From the NCBI GenBank assembly GCA_938045275.1, contig CALIMV010000177.1, positions 1 to 64,000 of the forward strand: a stretch of 64,000 nucleotides of DNA, read 5' to 3'. Below, one piece after another: positions 22,939 to 33,416 of this stretch. The DNA is from an uncultured Granulosicoccaceae bacterium. Its GTDB lineage: Bacteria; Pseudomonadota; Gammaproteobacteria; Granulosicoccales; Granulosicoccaceae. Each line of letters begins with the position of its first letter. Position 1 is the stretch's first letter. The position numbers and the translations under genes are program-made. Under the pieces are notes generated by a model. That model searched no databases. It had not been told where the DNA came from and saw only the letters and a list, made by a program, of their open reading frames with translations.

Positions 22939-24342
22939 CTAATTAATAACGCCATTTTCAGTTTCGGCTAAAACGTCATCTAGCGTCTTTCCAACCCGCC
23001 CAATCAGGTCATCAACTTCATGCTTATTAATGATCAATGGTGGACAAAATGCCATTGAGTCAACAATGCTACGTGTAATGAACCCATTCGCAGCGGCGTG
23101 CTTGCCAGCCATGAGGCCGAGCATGCCGGGTTTTTCCAAGGCTGTTTTAGTTTCCTTGTTTGTCACCAGTTCCATAGCCGCGATAAGCCCAACACCGCGC
23201 ACTTCCGCGACCAGCGGATGAGATTCGTACTGTTTAAGACCCTCAAGCATGTAAGCGCCTACGCCCCTTGCGTGCTCCACCAAATTTTCTTCTTCGATAA
23301 TCCGGATAGTCTCATTGGCAACGGCGCACACGACTGGATGCCCGCCACCGGTAAAACCATGCCCCAGAACACCAATTCGATTGCTTTCGTCTGCTATGGG
23401 TTCGAATACACGCTCGTTGAGCAACAAGGCGGAGCCTGGCAAATAGGATGAAGTCAGTTGCTTGGACAAGGTCATCATGTCCGGCTTGATGTTGTAGGTC
23501 TGACAGCCAAACATATTTCCGGTCCGCCCAAACCCGCAGATCACTTCGTCAGCAACCAATAAAACATCATGTTTGTTGAGCACGGCCTGCATTTTTTCCC
23601 AATACGTATGCGGTGGCACAACAACCCCACCAGCACCTTGTACTGGTTCCGCAAAAAAAGCGGCAACAGTATCAGGGCCTTGCTCTTCAATGGTGTCATC
23701 GAGCTCTTTAGCAAGACGCGTAGCAAATGCTTCTTCAGTTTCATTGTTTTGTTTTTCTCGCCAATAGTGCGGGCAAGTTAGTCGCACCACTGGCACAAGA
23801 CAATCAAACGATGCGTGGTTCGCCGGCAGACCTGTTAGGCACGCGCCGGCAGTGGTAACACCGTGGTAAGCACGATTTCTGGTGAGAATTTTTTTCTTAT
23901 CGGGCTTGCCGAGGGCATTTGATCGGTACCAGATAAGTTTAATAGCAGTATCAATGGCTTCTGAGCCAGAGTTAGTGAAAAACGCCTTGCTCATATTGCC
24001 AGGCACTATTTCAACCAATTTGTGAGCTAGCTCTGCGGCCTGCGAGTGACCTTTATGACTGAAGGTATGATAGTACGGCAGTTTTTGCATCTGAGCTGTG
24101 GCTACATCAACGAGGCGTTGCTCGCCGAAGCCCAGCGCTACGCTCCATAGCCCTGACATAGCTTCTATATATTTATTACCGGAGTTATCCCAAACATGAA
24201 CACCACTGCCTTCTTCGATGAGCAGCGGACCCTGTTCAAGATGGGCGCGAGCATTTGTGTAACCATGCAAATGTGACGCGACATCTCGCCCTTCCACCGA
24301 ATTTGGTAACTTGCTCAAATCAAAACTCCCCTTAATTGACAA
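22939..24342 (-). CDS. class III PLP-dependent aminotransferase (omega-amino acid/pyruvate type)
   Basis: 467 aa; GSGVHVWDNSGNKYIEAMSGLWSVALG, NSGSEAIDTAIKLI, LLVADEVICGFGRTG, TLSKQLTSSYLPGSAL. Confidence 0.92.
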   Translation of the reverse strand: MSIKGSFDLSKLPNSVEGRDVASHLHGYTNARAHLEQGPLLIEEGSGVHVWDNSGNKYIEAMSGLWSVALGFGEQRLVDVATAQMQKLPYYHTFSHKGHSQAAELAHKLVEIVPGNMSKAFFTNSGSEAIDTAIKLIWYRSNALGKPDKKKILTRNRAYHGVTTAGACLTGLPANHASFDCLVPVVRLTCPHYWREKQNNETEEAFATRLAKELDDTIEEQGPDTVAAFFAEPVQGAGGVVVPPHTYWEKMQAVLNKHDVLLVADEVICGFGRTGNMFGCQTYNIKPDMMTLSKQLTSSYLPGSALLLNERVFEPIADESNRIGVLGHGFTGGGHPVVCAVANETIRIIEEENLVEHARGVGAYMLEGLKQYESHPLVAEVRGVGLIAAMELVTNKETKTALEKPGMLGLMAGKHAAANGFITRSIVDSMAFCPPLIINKHEVDDLIGRVGKTLDDVLAETENGVIN

Positions 24343-24394
24343 ACCGAAGAGGCGAGCCTCAAGGCGAACCTCAACGATTATCAGAACTTTAAGA

Positions 24395-26446
24395 TTATCG
24401 GAACTTTAACAGGTTACGCCGATTACGACGACGCAGCAGCAACATGGTCAGTACAAAAACGACTGAAGCTGATGATGCACCACCACCGCCGCCACTACCA
24501 CTATTAGCAGTCATACCCGCTTCCGCATTGGTCGAATTGTTGTCGGTGGTGCTCGGTTGTTCAGTACTACCAGTATCCGCCGGCTGTGATACACCATTGT
24601 CAGATGGTGTTGATGTCGAGGGATTAGTCATCTCATTGCCGGGGGACCCGGGATTGGCTGTTGTTGGTTCAGTATCAGTTGTTCCGATGTTGTCAGTAGT
24701 TGGTCGTAATGGTTCAACCGGGCTGAATAAATTTGGCCTGATATCACCAGGGGTTGCAGGATCGCCTAGCACGGTGGATGTACCAGGTGGCAACGGCGTT
24801 GGCCCTGTTGGATCGGCAAGTTCGTTAAATGCCAGACTCGGTGAGTCGGGCAACACATTGAAAGCGATTGGTAGAAAACCCGGTGTGGTAGCCGGCTTCA
24901 ATGCAACAGGTGTTGGCGGACTTTGCACAGCAGCCCATGGATCGCGGCCATAGATAAGGTAACTATTGCCTTGCCCTGAAGCACCGATAAGAATGTCGTC
25001 GCGACCATCAGCATTGAAGTCGCCGCCCTTGCGCGAATAAACGCCGAAATAATCCACTGTGCCGATGCCGTTAATTCGAAATCCATTGTCACCGTCAAGA
25101 TCACTCAGCCGGAACTTAGCAGGAAATGCGGTCGTAGTGCCGTAAATAACATAGATTTGTCCAACGCCTTTGCGACGAGGATTAATTATCGTGTGTGATG
25201 CGCCTATCAGCAAGTCATCGATTCCGTCGTTGTTGAAATCACCCGCACCATCAACCGATGTACCAGCAAGGTCTCCCCATATGGCTTCATCTACCTCAAT
25301 CGGCACGACTCCGCCGCGTCTGCCACGAACAACAAAACCGTTCTGACCGTTCAGACTTTGTTCATTAATTTCCGCCACATCATCGAACCGACCACCAAAT
25401 AATACATACACCTCGCCAGGGTAATCGCTTGGTGAACCAAACGGCCCTTTGCCAGGCGCACTGATCGCGATGTCATCGATACCGTCATGATTTAAATCAC
25501 CAATGCCAGTTACTGCACTACCTGCAGAATCCTGGATGTCGCTGCCTTTGAAAACAAAACCATTCTTACCATTAATGTCGCTAAGACTTATGGCACCAGG
25601 GAAACCCTCTCTACGACCGTATATAAGATAGGCTTCACCAACTTCAGCAATACCATTCTGGGTTTTATTCGGCGCACCAATCATAAAATCGTCAACGCCA
25701 TCGTGATTGAAGTCGCCAGCATCACCAACAAATTTTCCGCTACGATCTTCCTGGTTGGTACCCAGAATCGCAAAGCCATTTGTTCCGTCAAGATCGGAAG
25801 GGCGTAACACAGTTGGGAACGCTGCATCTCGGCCGTATACAACATAGCTAACGCCAGCCGCTGGCAATTCGTTAGCACCCGCTCGCGCATTGCCGACCAG
25901 CATGTCAACAATGCCATCACCATTAACATCGCCAGCACTACTCACCGAGGTGGCAGGTGAGTCAAAGCTGAATCCGTTAACACCATTAAAACTGCTTGGT
26001 TCCAGGGTTCTGGCGAAGCTACCGCTTTGTCCAAAAAATACATGCGTACCAGCGGCACTGCCAACCAATACATCGTCAAAGCCATCGGCGTTCAGATCAC
26101 CGACACCTGCAACTACCGAGATATTGACAAGATCGTGCGCTATGTTGAAACCATTGACACCGTTGATTGACGATGCATTCACGATACCGTTATTGCCATT
26201 AGTCGGCCCGAAAATAACACGTATTCCGCCGGCGCCGGAACCAACGATAATATCGTCAAAACCATCGCCATTGACATCGCCAAGCTCATCGACCGGGCCA
26301 CCACGATCAACAATCAGGTGTTGCTGCTCACCAAAAAAAATAAGCTCTTCAACGGGGTCCATTGGCTGAGCCAGTGCGACCTTGTGAAACAAGGAGCCTA
26401 GCGTGATTACTGTAAACAGAAAAAGCCTAATGGCTGCCAACGTCAT
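24395..26446 (-). CDS. secreted FG-GAP/integrin-alpha-repeat protein with Gly-rich C-terminal tail, TM and Arg-rich end
   Basis: Start reset to 26446 (MTLAAIRLFLFTVITLGSLFHKVALAQ). Repeated GDxNxDGxDDxxxG and (S/D)(L/I)(N/D)GxNGF motifs; tail SGSGGGGGASSASVVFVLTMLLLRRRNRRNLLKFR. Confidence 0.85.
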   Translation of the reverse strand: MTLAAIRLFLFTVITLGSLFHKVALAQPMDPVEELIFFGEQQHLIVDRGGPVDELGDVNGDGFDDIIVGSGAGGIRVIFGPTNGNNGIVNASSINGVNGFNIAHDLVNISVVAGVGDLNADGFDDVLVGSAAGTHVFFGQSGSFARTLEPSSFNGVNGFSFDSPATSVSSAGDVNGDGIVDMLVGNARAGANELPAAGVSYVVYGRDAAFPTVLRPSDLDGTNGFAILGTNQEDRSGKFVGDAGDFNHDGVDDFMIGAPNKTQNGIAEVGEAYLIYGRREGFPGAISLSDINGKNGFVFKGSDIQDSAGSAVTGIGDLNHDGIDDIAISAPGKGPFGSPSDYPGEVYVLFGGRFDDVAEINEQSLNGQNGFVVRGRRGGVVPIEVDEAIWGDLAGTSVDGAGDFNNDGIDDLLIGASHTIINPRRKGVGQIYVIYGTTTAFPAKFRLSDLDGDNGFRINGIGTVDYFGVYSRKGGDFNADGRDDILIGASGQGNSYLIYGRDPWAAVQSPPTPVALKPATTPGFLPIAFNVLPDSPSLAFNELADPTGPTPLPPGTSTVLGDPATPGDIRPNLFSPVEPLRPTTDNIGTTDTEPTTANPGSPGNEMTNPSTSTPSDNGVSQPADTGSTEQPSTTDNNSTNAEAGMTANSGSGGGGGASSASVVFVLTMLLLRRRNRRNLLKFR

Positions 26447-26517
26447 TCCGGGCAATAATATTTTATTCAATTCAGCGAACTCCCTTGTTCGAAAAACAGC
26501 ACGTGTGCTGATTGTTA

Positions 26518-27093
26518 TTATTTTGTGATGATGGTTACGTTCATCAAATTGGCACGCTGTAGTGCGTCGGTCTTGTAAAAAACGAATACTTTGACTGTGT
26601 CGCTGCCACCTGACCAAGTGGTTGTTAGTAGTTGCGCATCGGCAACATCTTTTGTCGTTGGCTCTTTACCCACCATCGTTTTCAATCGCTCAAATATCAG
26701 CTGTGCATCATCACGCCCATCGAGTATCAGGGTACAGCTGGTTGCAGTGCCATCAGCCATATCAGGAAAGGTTTCAATGAATGAATCGCTTGGCTCCGAT
26801 TGGACAATACCAAGACGATAAATACGCTCAGACAAGCGTATATCCCAGCCTTCCAATAATGACGGGGTTTTTACTGTGGTAAAGCTTTCAAGGTCTTCTC
26901 CACCCATTGGCCCCCATGCAAAGCGTTTTGCCATGTCTTGAATTTTTGCCACATCGGGTACTTGTGTGTAGCAAACCTCGTTAAACAGATAAACGGGATC
27001 GGTTTCGCTGCCCTGCTCAGTTTGCGCAAAGGCATTGTTTCCCAACACGCTAATTAATATCAGCGGAACAATTTTTCTAGTTAGTATTTTCAT
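26518..27093 (-). CDS. secreted protein of unknown function
   Basis: 191-aa ORF with signal peptide (MKILTRKIVPLILISVLGNNAFA); upstream of the FG-GAP gene on the same strand. Confidence 0.7.
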   Translation of the reverse strand: MKILTRKIVPLILISVLGNNAFAQTEQGSETDPVYLFNEVCYTQVPDVAKIQDMAKRFAWGPMGGEDLESFTTVKTPSLLEGWDIRLSERIYRLGIVQSEPSDSFIETFPDMADGTATSCTLILDGRDDAQLIFERLKTMVGKEPTTKDVADAQLLTTTWSGGSDTVKVFVFYKTDALQRANLMNVTIITK

Positions 27094-27299
27094 GACACCA
27101 ATTATATAGAGTTGCGCCGGAATACGAGTGCCGCGCGTGCGCAGCCAAAGTGCAACAAAGCGACACCGCAGCCAGTGTAGTCAAGTGATGCCCAATAGCT
27201 GTGTTGCAGGCATAAATTCGAGTAAATTCATATCGAATTTACATTGAACGCTTGTGAAGTGTGAAGCAGCACATAAAAGCCACGGCCTTTAAACGCAGA

Positions 27300-27319
27300 A
27301 GCGGCCCGTCAGGGCCGCT
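27300..27319 (-). terminator. intrinsic terminator-like hairpin downstream of the lipoprotein gene
   Basis: AGCGGCCC-GTCA-GGGCCGCT: perfect 8-bp GC-rich stem, 4-nt loop. The T tract on the minus side is weak (ttctgcgttt); the plus side has TCTTT. Confidence 0.55.
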
Positions 27320-27381
27320 CTTTCCAAACAGTTAATCCGCTCGCCAGTATAGTTACTTAGAATTGGCCGTGAAGCAGCCGA

Positions 27382-28401
27382 TCAATTACACAATTCAAAC
27401 TGAACTATACGCGTAACCAGCAAATCTTCAAACAAACTTGAACCAACAATCAGCGAACCATTAACGATGTTATCAATGTCGAAAATAAAGCCTACATTGG
27501 CCTGAGCACCATAGGTAATTGTGGCAATTTCAAGCTCTACAACCCCGAACTCATCCTCTGGGTCAGCTGTTTCCCAAGTGAAGGCGCCTCCGTAAGGCTC
27601 ATCGACTACCAGACCCATGAATGCTCTGGGGAACACTTCAATATTACCCATTTCGCTGTTGCACGGAAATTCAACGTTGATATAGCTATTTTCAACAAAT
27701 TCAGCGAAATCTGTTGGCAACCCCGGATCGATTGCATCGCCCGAAAAGATCTTATAACCGGCGGGCCCTGCAACGCTAGACAGGTCAATCGACGACGCTT
27801 CGCCCAGTACAGGGTCAGGAACGGAGCCAGGATTATCACCTTGTGAACCGCTGTCGTTATCTGTTGTGGTACCTGCGGTGCTGCCTGCTGTTTCGCTGGC
27901 AGTGCCATCGCCTCCGGTACTGCCGGTCGCAGCATCAGTACTGCCCGCAGTCTCGCCGGCTGTTCCTGCGTCTCCAGCTGTTGTCGTGTCACCTGCCGTG
28001 TCACCTGCCGTATCACCGACAGTACTACCAACCGTGGTTCCGACTGTGGTTCCAAGTGTTGTCAGTCCGGCAGCAGCACTGGCGGTACTGCCTGCGGTTT
28101 CACTTGCCGTTCCACCGGCCGTGGTATCACCCGCGGAAGTACCGGCTGTGCCAGCGTCAGCCGATGAATTATCGGTACTGTCGGCATCTGTATTTCCAGC
28201 CGTTTCACCGACGGTGGAACCGACCGTGGTGCCAATAGTTGTCTGCCCGGCACTGGCACTTGCTGTGCTGCCAGCCGACGCAGTTGCACCTTCACCTTCA
28301 GTAGAATTGGCTGTTGAGCCGCCGTCTCCGCTGCTACCACCACCACACCCAATAAGCCCTAACACGACTGCGTTTACGAGCACTAACGGTATCTTGTCCA
28401 T
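27382..28401 (-). CDS. putative lipoprotein with long T/G/S/A-rich repetitive linker and C-terminal domain
   Basis: Lipobox-like LGLIGC at the N-terminus followed by about 170 aa of T-A-G-D/S/E repeats, then a non-repetitive region of about 150 aa. Confidence 0.75.
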   Translation of the reverse strand: MDKIPLVLVNAVVLGLIGCGGGSSGDGGSTANSTEGEGATASAGSTASASAGQTTIGTTVGSTVGETAGNTDADSTDNSSADAGTAGTSAGDTTAGGTASETAGSTASAAAGLTTLGTTVGTTVGSTVGDTAGDTAGDTTTAGDAGTAGETAGSTDAATGSTGGDGTASETAGSTAGTTTDNDSGSQGDNPGSVPDPVLGEASSIDLSSVAGPAGYKIFSGDAIDPGLPTDFAEFVENSYINVEFPCNSEMGNIEVFPRAFMGLVVDEPYGGAFTWETADPEDEFGVVELEIATITYGAQANVGFIFDIDNIVNGSLIVGSSLFEDLLVTRIVQFELCN

Positions 28402-28630
28402 ATTACGTTATTCCATGTAACTACTTGAATTCCATGCACTGCCGTGTCACTTAAAACCACCGCACAATTGTATAAGTTAAGCGCGAATGCTCAAAGGGAA
28501 ACCGGCTTATCTAACCAAATAGCCAGCAATAACTGATCAAGAATTCAGGTCAAGTCGGTGCGAATAATCAATAAAACAAATCGGTCTGAGTTTGGGTGCA
28601 TTGAACGCAAACGCCGATCAATGAATAAAA

Positions 28631-29009
<379 letters not shown>

Positions 29010-29064
29010 GCCGACATAGTACACCGCATAGACAGCTGAATGGTGATAGAAAGTTGAGTTTGAT

Positions 29065-29919
29065 TCAATCCGACTTGTTCAATCCGATGCCCACTTCGTA
29101 AACCTGTTTGCGCGGTGCTCCGGTAAGTTCACTTGCCACTTTTGCAGCAGTCTTTAACGGCATATGCTTGAGCAGGGTTTTAAGCAATTCGGTAATCTCG
29201 GTTTGGTCTGGCGAGTTAGCCAGTCGATCTTTTTTACCTGAAATAACCAGAACAAATTCGCCGCGTTGTTGCTGAGCATCTTGTTCTACTATTCTCAAAA
29301 CCTCCTCACTCGATGCCCTGATCACAGTTTCAAACCGCTTGGTCAGCTCTCGAGCCAGCGTCATTTCACGCTCCCGTCCGAACACCTGCACAATATCGCC
29401 AAGCGATGCGAGGATACGGTGCGGTGATTCGTACAACACGATGGTGCACGATTGATCGGCAAACTCGCTCAGCCAGGCAACCCGGGCAGCAGATTTTGCC
29501 GGCGGGAAACCCGCATACAGGAACCGATCGGTGGCGACACCTGCTACGCTTAGGGCCGTGATCAACGCACTGGCGCCGGGAATGGGTGACACAGGAATGT
29601 CAGCATCCTGGCAGGCACGAACAATGCGATATCCCGGGTCGCTGATCAACGGTGTTCCAGCATCACTGATAATCGCCACCGAGCCATCGGTTCGCAATTG
29701 GGAGATAATGATGTCTGCGCGCCCGGCTTCATTGTGTTCGTGTAGAGAGCGTATTTGGGTTTCGATACCATGGTATTGCAGCAAAGGCCGACTGTGTCGT
29801 GTGTCTTCTGCGTAGATACAATGGCAATCATTGAGTGTTTTTATGGCTCTTCCTGACAAATCGTCACGGTTACCAATTGGCGTGGCCACCACGTACAGAG
29901 TATGCTTTAGGGTTGTCAC
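29065..29919 (-). CDS. rsmI: 16S rRNA (cytidine1402-2'-O)-methyltransferase
   Basis: LYVVATPIGNRDDLSGRAI, AEDTRHSRPLL, ISDAGTPLISDPGYRIV, PIPGASALITALSVAG. Confidence 0.96.
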   Translation of the reverse strand: MTTLKHTLYVVATPIGNRDDLSGRAIKTLNDCHCIYAEDTRHSRPLLQYHGIETQIRSLHEHNEAGRADIIISQLRTDGSVAIISDAGTPLISDPGYRIVRACQDADIPVSPIPGASALITALSVAGVATDRFLYAGFPPAKSAARVAWLSEFADQSCTIVLYESPHRILASLGDIVQVFGREREMTLARELTKRFETVIRASSEEVLRIVEQDAQQQRGEFVLVISGKKDRLANSPDQTEITELLKTLLKHMPLKTAAKVASELTGAPRKQVYEVGIGLNKSD

Positions 29920-29945
29920 ATTCAGCTATTCGATTGATTTCTCGT

Positions 29946-31895
29946 ATGCTTAAAACACGTATGCTTCATAAAAGCCATTTCACCACGGTATTACTGTCAT
30001 TGCTACTGTCTGTCGGGTGCGTCGTCAAAGGACCCACGCAGCCTGCCGACCCGTTTAATGGAAGGGTAACAGACAGCAAAGCGCTGAGACTGCTGAACAG
30101 CGGAAAACCGGAGGCTGCTGCCGATTATTACTCCACCCAGGCAAGTAAGGCTGCAACTACACAGGCTCGGGAGGAGTATCAATTAATTGCGGCGGAAATA
30201 TTGTTCGATCGCGGATTGCTTGATTCTGGACAAAATAAATTAGCCGAACTGCCACAACTGATGAGCTCACTCGAGCTACAACAACGACGCGACATTGTTT
30301 TTTCCAAAAGCCTGCTGTTCAGCGATCAACCAGAAGCTGCTGTTGCAGCACTTCCGAACCCAGCTGAAGTGGAGTCGGCTCTGGATAGAGCCCGTGTACA
30401 CGAAACCCGCGCACAATCGTTCAGTCGCCTGGACGACCCCGATAACGAGCTAATCGCCAGAATAGAGCTCGAAAAAGAACTGCACGATGAAAACATTATC
30501 GACAAAAACCACCGACAAATTTGGACAATGCTAACGACTCAGCCAGTCTCACGCCTGCGTACGCTCACCACTAATGTGCGCGGTGATACGTATCAGGGCT
30601 GGCTGGCATTGGCCATGCTTAACGCCGATGCGGCAAGCAACCCGAATCTGCGCTCGGAAAAACTGGATCAGTGGCGCGCATTGTTTACCCAACACCCCGC
30701 CAGAGATCGGTTTGTACCGCAAATTTATACCAGCACCGACCCATTCGATTTTACCGCGCCGTCGAACGGTACTATCAATAGCATAGCGGTACTGCTGCCG
30801 TTATCCGCCGAAGGATTGGGTCAGGTTGCCGGCTCCATTCGTGACGGCATTATAGCCGCACACCAATTTTCTTCAGATCAGTTTAATCCGCCTACTTTGC
30901 GATTCTATGATGTGGGTGAAAACCCGGGATACGTAAGAGCAGCCTACGAAAATGCGATAGCCGACGGCGCAGATGCGGTCATTGGCCCACTGCGAAAACA
31001 GGCTGTATCAGCCATTGTTACGCTGCGCGATGTTAACGTACCAACGGTTACGCTCAATACGGTTGACCCGTCACTGACGTACAGCGACAGCTCGGCAAAT
31101 ATAATTCAATTCGGTTTGGCTCCTGAAGATGAAGCAAGAGCGGCGGCATCACGCGCTATTGGTTTATCGCTGAAAAACGCTGTAGTCATTCAAGCCGATG
31201 ACTCGCGCGGCGATCGTGAGGCACGTGCTTTTCAAGACGCAATGTTTTCCTACGGAGGCGATGTTCTGCACGTTGCAGTTCTTCCAAAAGATGAGTACGA
31301 CTATTCCAAGCCAATAAAAGATGCGTTGCAAATAACACAAAGCGACGCGCGTTTTAAGCAGATATCCAATTTAGTCGGCGCCAAGTTATTTTTCGAGCCG
31401 AACATCCGACCGGATGTAGATGTGATCTTTTTGGCTGTGAGCTCCGAACAAGCTCGTTCAGTTCGACCTCAATTAGATTTCTTCCATGCCTCACAGGTAC
31501 CTCGCTTCGGAACCTCGCGCATAGCTGGCCCGGATGACGACATAAAGAAAAATCGCGATCTGAATTCAATCTACTATCCTGAAGCACCATGGGTGCTGCG
31601 TGAATCAATGCAAAACGACCCACTACGCAAACAAATACTGGAGAGCTTTCCTGGCGCCAGCGGAGCCTATGCCAAGTTGTACGCGCTCGGGGCCGACTCT
31701 TATAAAGTGGTCACCAATTTGAATGCACTTAGCAATGGTGAACGTCTCGAAGGCTTTACCGGCGATCTGGAATTTACTGGCACCGGCTACGTGCGTCGTC
31801 ATCTTGACTGGGCACAATATCAGGAAGGTATTTCGGTTGGCGTTAAAAGCATTGAGGCCGACACACTACCTGCGATTCAGTCCGGTGGAAGTTAA
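29946..31895 (+). CDS. lpoA: penicillin-binding protein activator LpoA/YraM-like lipoprotein
   Basis: Lipobox LLLSVGC, N-terminal helical repeats, C-terminal periplasmic-binding fold (IAVLLPLSAEGLGQVAGSIRDGIIAAH); divergent from rsmI, upstream of yraN. Start reset to 29946. Confidence 0.88.
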   Translation: MLKTRMLHKSHFTTVLLSLLLSVGCVVKGPTQPADPFNGRVTDSKALRLLNSGKPEAAADYYSTQASKAATTQAREEYQLIAAEILFDRGLLDSGQNKLAELPQLMSSLELQQRRDIVFSKSLLFSDQPEAAVAALPNPAEVESALDRARVHETRAQSFSRLDDPDNELIARIELEKELHDENIIDKNHRQIWTMLTTQPVSRLRTLTTNVRGDTYQGWLALAMLNADAASNPNLRSEKLDQWRALFTQHPARDRFVPQIYTSTDPFDFTAPSNGTINSIAVLLPLSAEGLGQVAGSIRDGIIAAHQFSSDQFNPPTLRFYDVGENPGYVRAAYENAIADGADAVIGPLRKQAVSAIVTLRDVNVPTVTLNTVDPSLTYSDSSANIIQFGLAPEDEARAAASRAIGLSLKNAVVIQADDSRGDREARAFQDAMFSYGGDVLHVAVLPKDEYDYSKPIKDALQITQSDARFKQISNLVGAKLFFEPNIRPDVDVIFLAVSSEQARSVRPQLDFFHASQVPRFGTSRIAGPDDDIKKNRDLNSIYYPEAPWVLRESMQNDPLRKQILESFPGASGAYAKLYALGADSYKVVTNLNALSNGERLEGFTGDLEFTGTGYVRRHLDWAQYQEGISVGVKSIEADTLPAIQSGGS

Positions 31896-31953
31896 GAAAA
31901 GACGGCCACAATTACGCTAATTTATTCTCTAAGCACACCGACATGGAGGTCAC

Positions 31954-32373
31954 GTGCGAAAAATACTTATCGGCAATGCCATAGAAACCCTTGCGTGCGC
32001 GTTCCTCGAAGGCAATGAGCTTGAGTGTGTGGAAAAAAATTTTTCCTGCAGGCTCGGGGAAATAGACCTGATTATGTTCGAAGCCTCCAGCGATACATTG
32101 GTGTTTGTAGAAGTACGCTTTCGCTCAAACGTAAACCACGGCAATGCAACTGAGAGCGTTGACTGGAAAAAACAACGAAAACTCCGACGTACGGTACTTT
32201 ATTATTTGCAAAAAAATGCTACTGCTCGTACGAACGCTCGCATCGATGTTATCGGCGTTAGTAAAATCGATACACGGGAGCAGAACATGACTTTTTCGGC
32301 ACAAAGCGTTTCACAGCACTACTTTGAAAACCATTTGCTCACATGGACTCAAAATGCCATAGAAGACGCTTGA
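31954..32373 (+). CDS. yraN: YraN/UPF0102 family endonuclease-fold protein
   Basis: RKILIGNAIETLACAFLEGNELECVEKNFSCRLGEIDLIM...LVFVEVRFRSN: UPF0102 signature. Confidence 0.93.
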   Translation: MRKILIGNAIETLACAFLEGNELECVEKNFSCRLGEIDLIMFEASSDTLVFVEVRFRSNVNHGNATESVDWKKQRKLRRTVLYYLQKNATARTNARIDVIGVSKIDTREQNMTFSAQSVSQHYFENHLLTWTQNAIEDA

Positions 32374-32391
32374 AAAACTGAAGGGTCTCGA

Positions 32392-32796
32392 CTATTTAAC
32401 TATTTTCAAATTTGGCCGTTTCACTTGACTCGGCGCTGATGGTTTGTCAGTGCTTTTACCTGGTTCTGGATCGGGTGGTGTCTCATCTTCCTGCTCACCA
32501 AACATCATGCCTTGACCGTTCTCGCGCGCGTAAATGGCCAGTACACTCGATACCGGCACATGCACATCCATTGCCGTTCCACTAAAGCGTGCGTTAAACG
32601 TAATCGCATCGTTGCCCAGTACCAGGGAATGGGTCGCTTCTGGACTGACATTCAAAATAATACGACCGTTTTCAACAAACGCGCGCGGCACTTCGACCGA
32701 CTCATGCGCCGTATCAACCAGCATATGCGGCGTTAGATTGTTATCAACAATCCACTCGTAAAGCGCTCGTACTAAATAGGGCCTGTTGGATATCAT
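32392..32796 (-). CDS. sspB: ClpXP protease specificity-enhancing factor
   Basis: SNRPYLVRALYEWIVDNNLTPHMLVD, VLAIYARENGQGMMFG; pairs with upstream sspA; C-terminal basic tail. Confidence 0.95.
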   Translation of the reverse strand: MISNRPYLVRALYEWIVDNNLTPHMLVDTAHESVEVPRAFVENGRIILNVSPEATHSLVLGNDAITFNARFSGTAMDVHVPVSSVLAIYARENGQGMMFGEQEDETPPDPEPGKSTDKPSAPSQVKRPNLKIVK

Positions 32797-33416
32797 TAAC
32801 CTAACTCTCGTTCCAGTTCAGTCAAACTCGACTGAAAACCAGTTCGTGCGAAAATGCGTTTGCAATATTCGTTAACCGGTGCTGCTGCCTCGGGCAGTAC
32901 AATGCCATAGTGATTCAATCGCCACAACAATGGGGCAAGCGTTGCATCCAACATGGAAAACTCTTCGCTTAGAAAATAGGGCAACACATCGAACACATCC
33001 GATGACGCGGTTAGCGACTCTGCCAATTGATGACGGGCCGCTTCAGCCGACTCACCACCTGCTTCAAGTGATGGTACAAAAGAGTACCAATCGGACTCAA
33101 TTCTATACAAAGCTAACCTGGTCCGCGCCCGTGATACCGGATCGACGGGCATAAATGGCGGATGTGGATAGCGTTCATCCAGATACTCTATGACAACACG
33201 CGCATCATACAATATCAAATCGCGATCAAGCAGGGTTGGCAAGCTATTATTCGGATTAAGCTGACCCAGCTCTTCCGGCTTGTTGTCCGGATCGCACGAC
33301 TCGATATCGGCTTTAATGCCCTTCTCGGACAACACCAGGCGCACACGGTGGCTATGTATGCATTCCGGGTCGGAAAACACTGTCAATACCGCGCGCCGAT
33401 TAGTGGGTGCTGTCAA
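32796..33416 (-). CDS. sspA: stringent starvation protein A (GST fold)
   Basis: TVFSDPECIHSHRVRLVLSEKGI, LNPNNSLPTLLDRDLILYDARVVIEYLDERYPHPPFMPVDP. Confidence 0.95.
   Translation of the reverse strand: MTAPTNRRAVLTVFSDPECIHSHRVRLVLSEKGIKADIESCDPDNKPEELGQLNPNNSLPTLLDRDLILYDARVVIEYLDERYPHPPFMPVDPVSRARTRLALYRIESDWYSFVPSLEAGGESAEAARHQLAESLTASSDVFDVLPYFLSEEFSMLDATLAPLLWRLNHYGIVLPEAAAPVNEYCKRIFARTGFQSSLTELERELG

Noticed and set aside
27606-28420. ORFs opposite or frame-shifted to the T/G-rich lipoprotein (27843..28238, 27866..28420, 28062..28352, 27606..28055)
   Set aside because: Long open frames arise from the repetitive codon usage; the VPAVLPAVS-type peptides are the antisense of T/A/G repeats.
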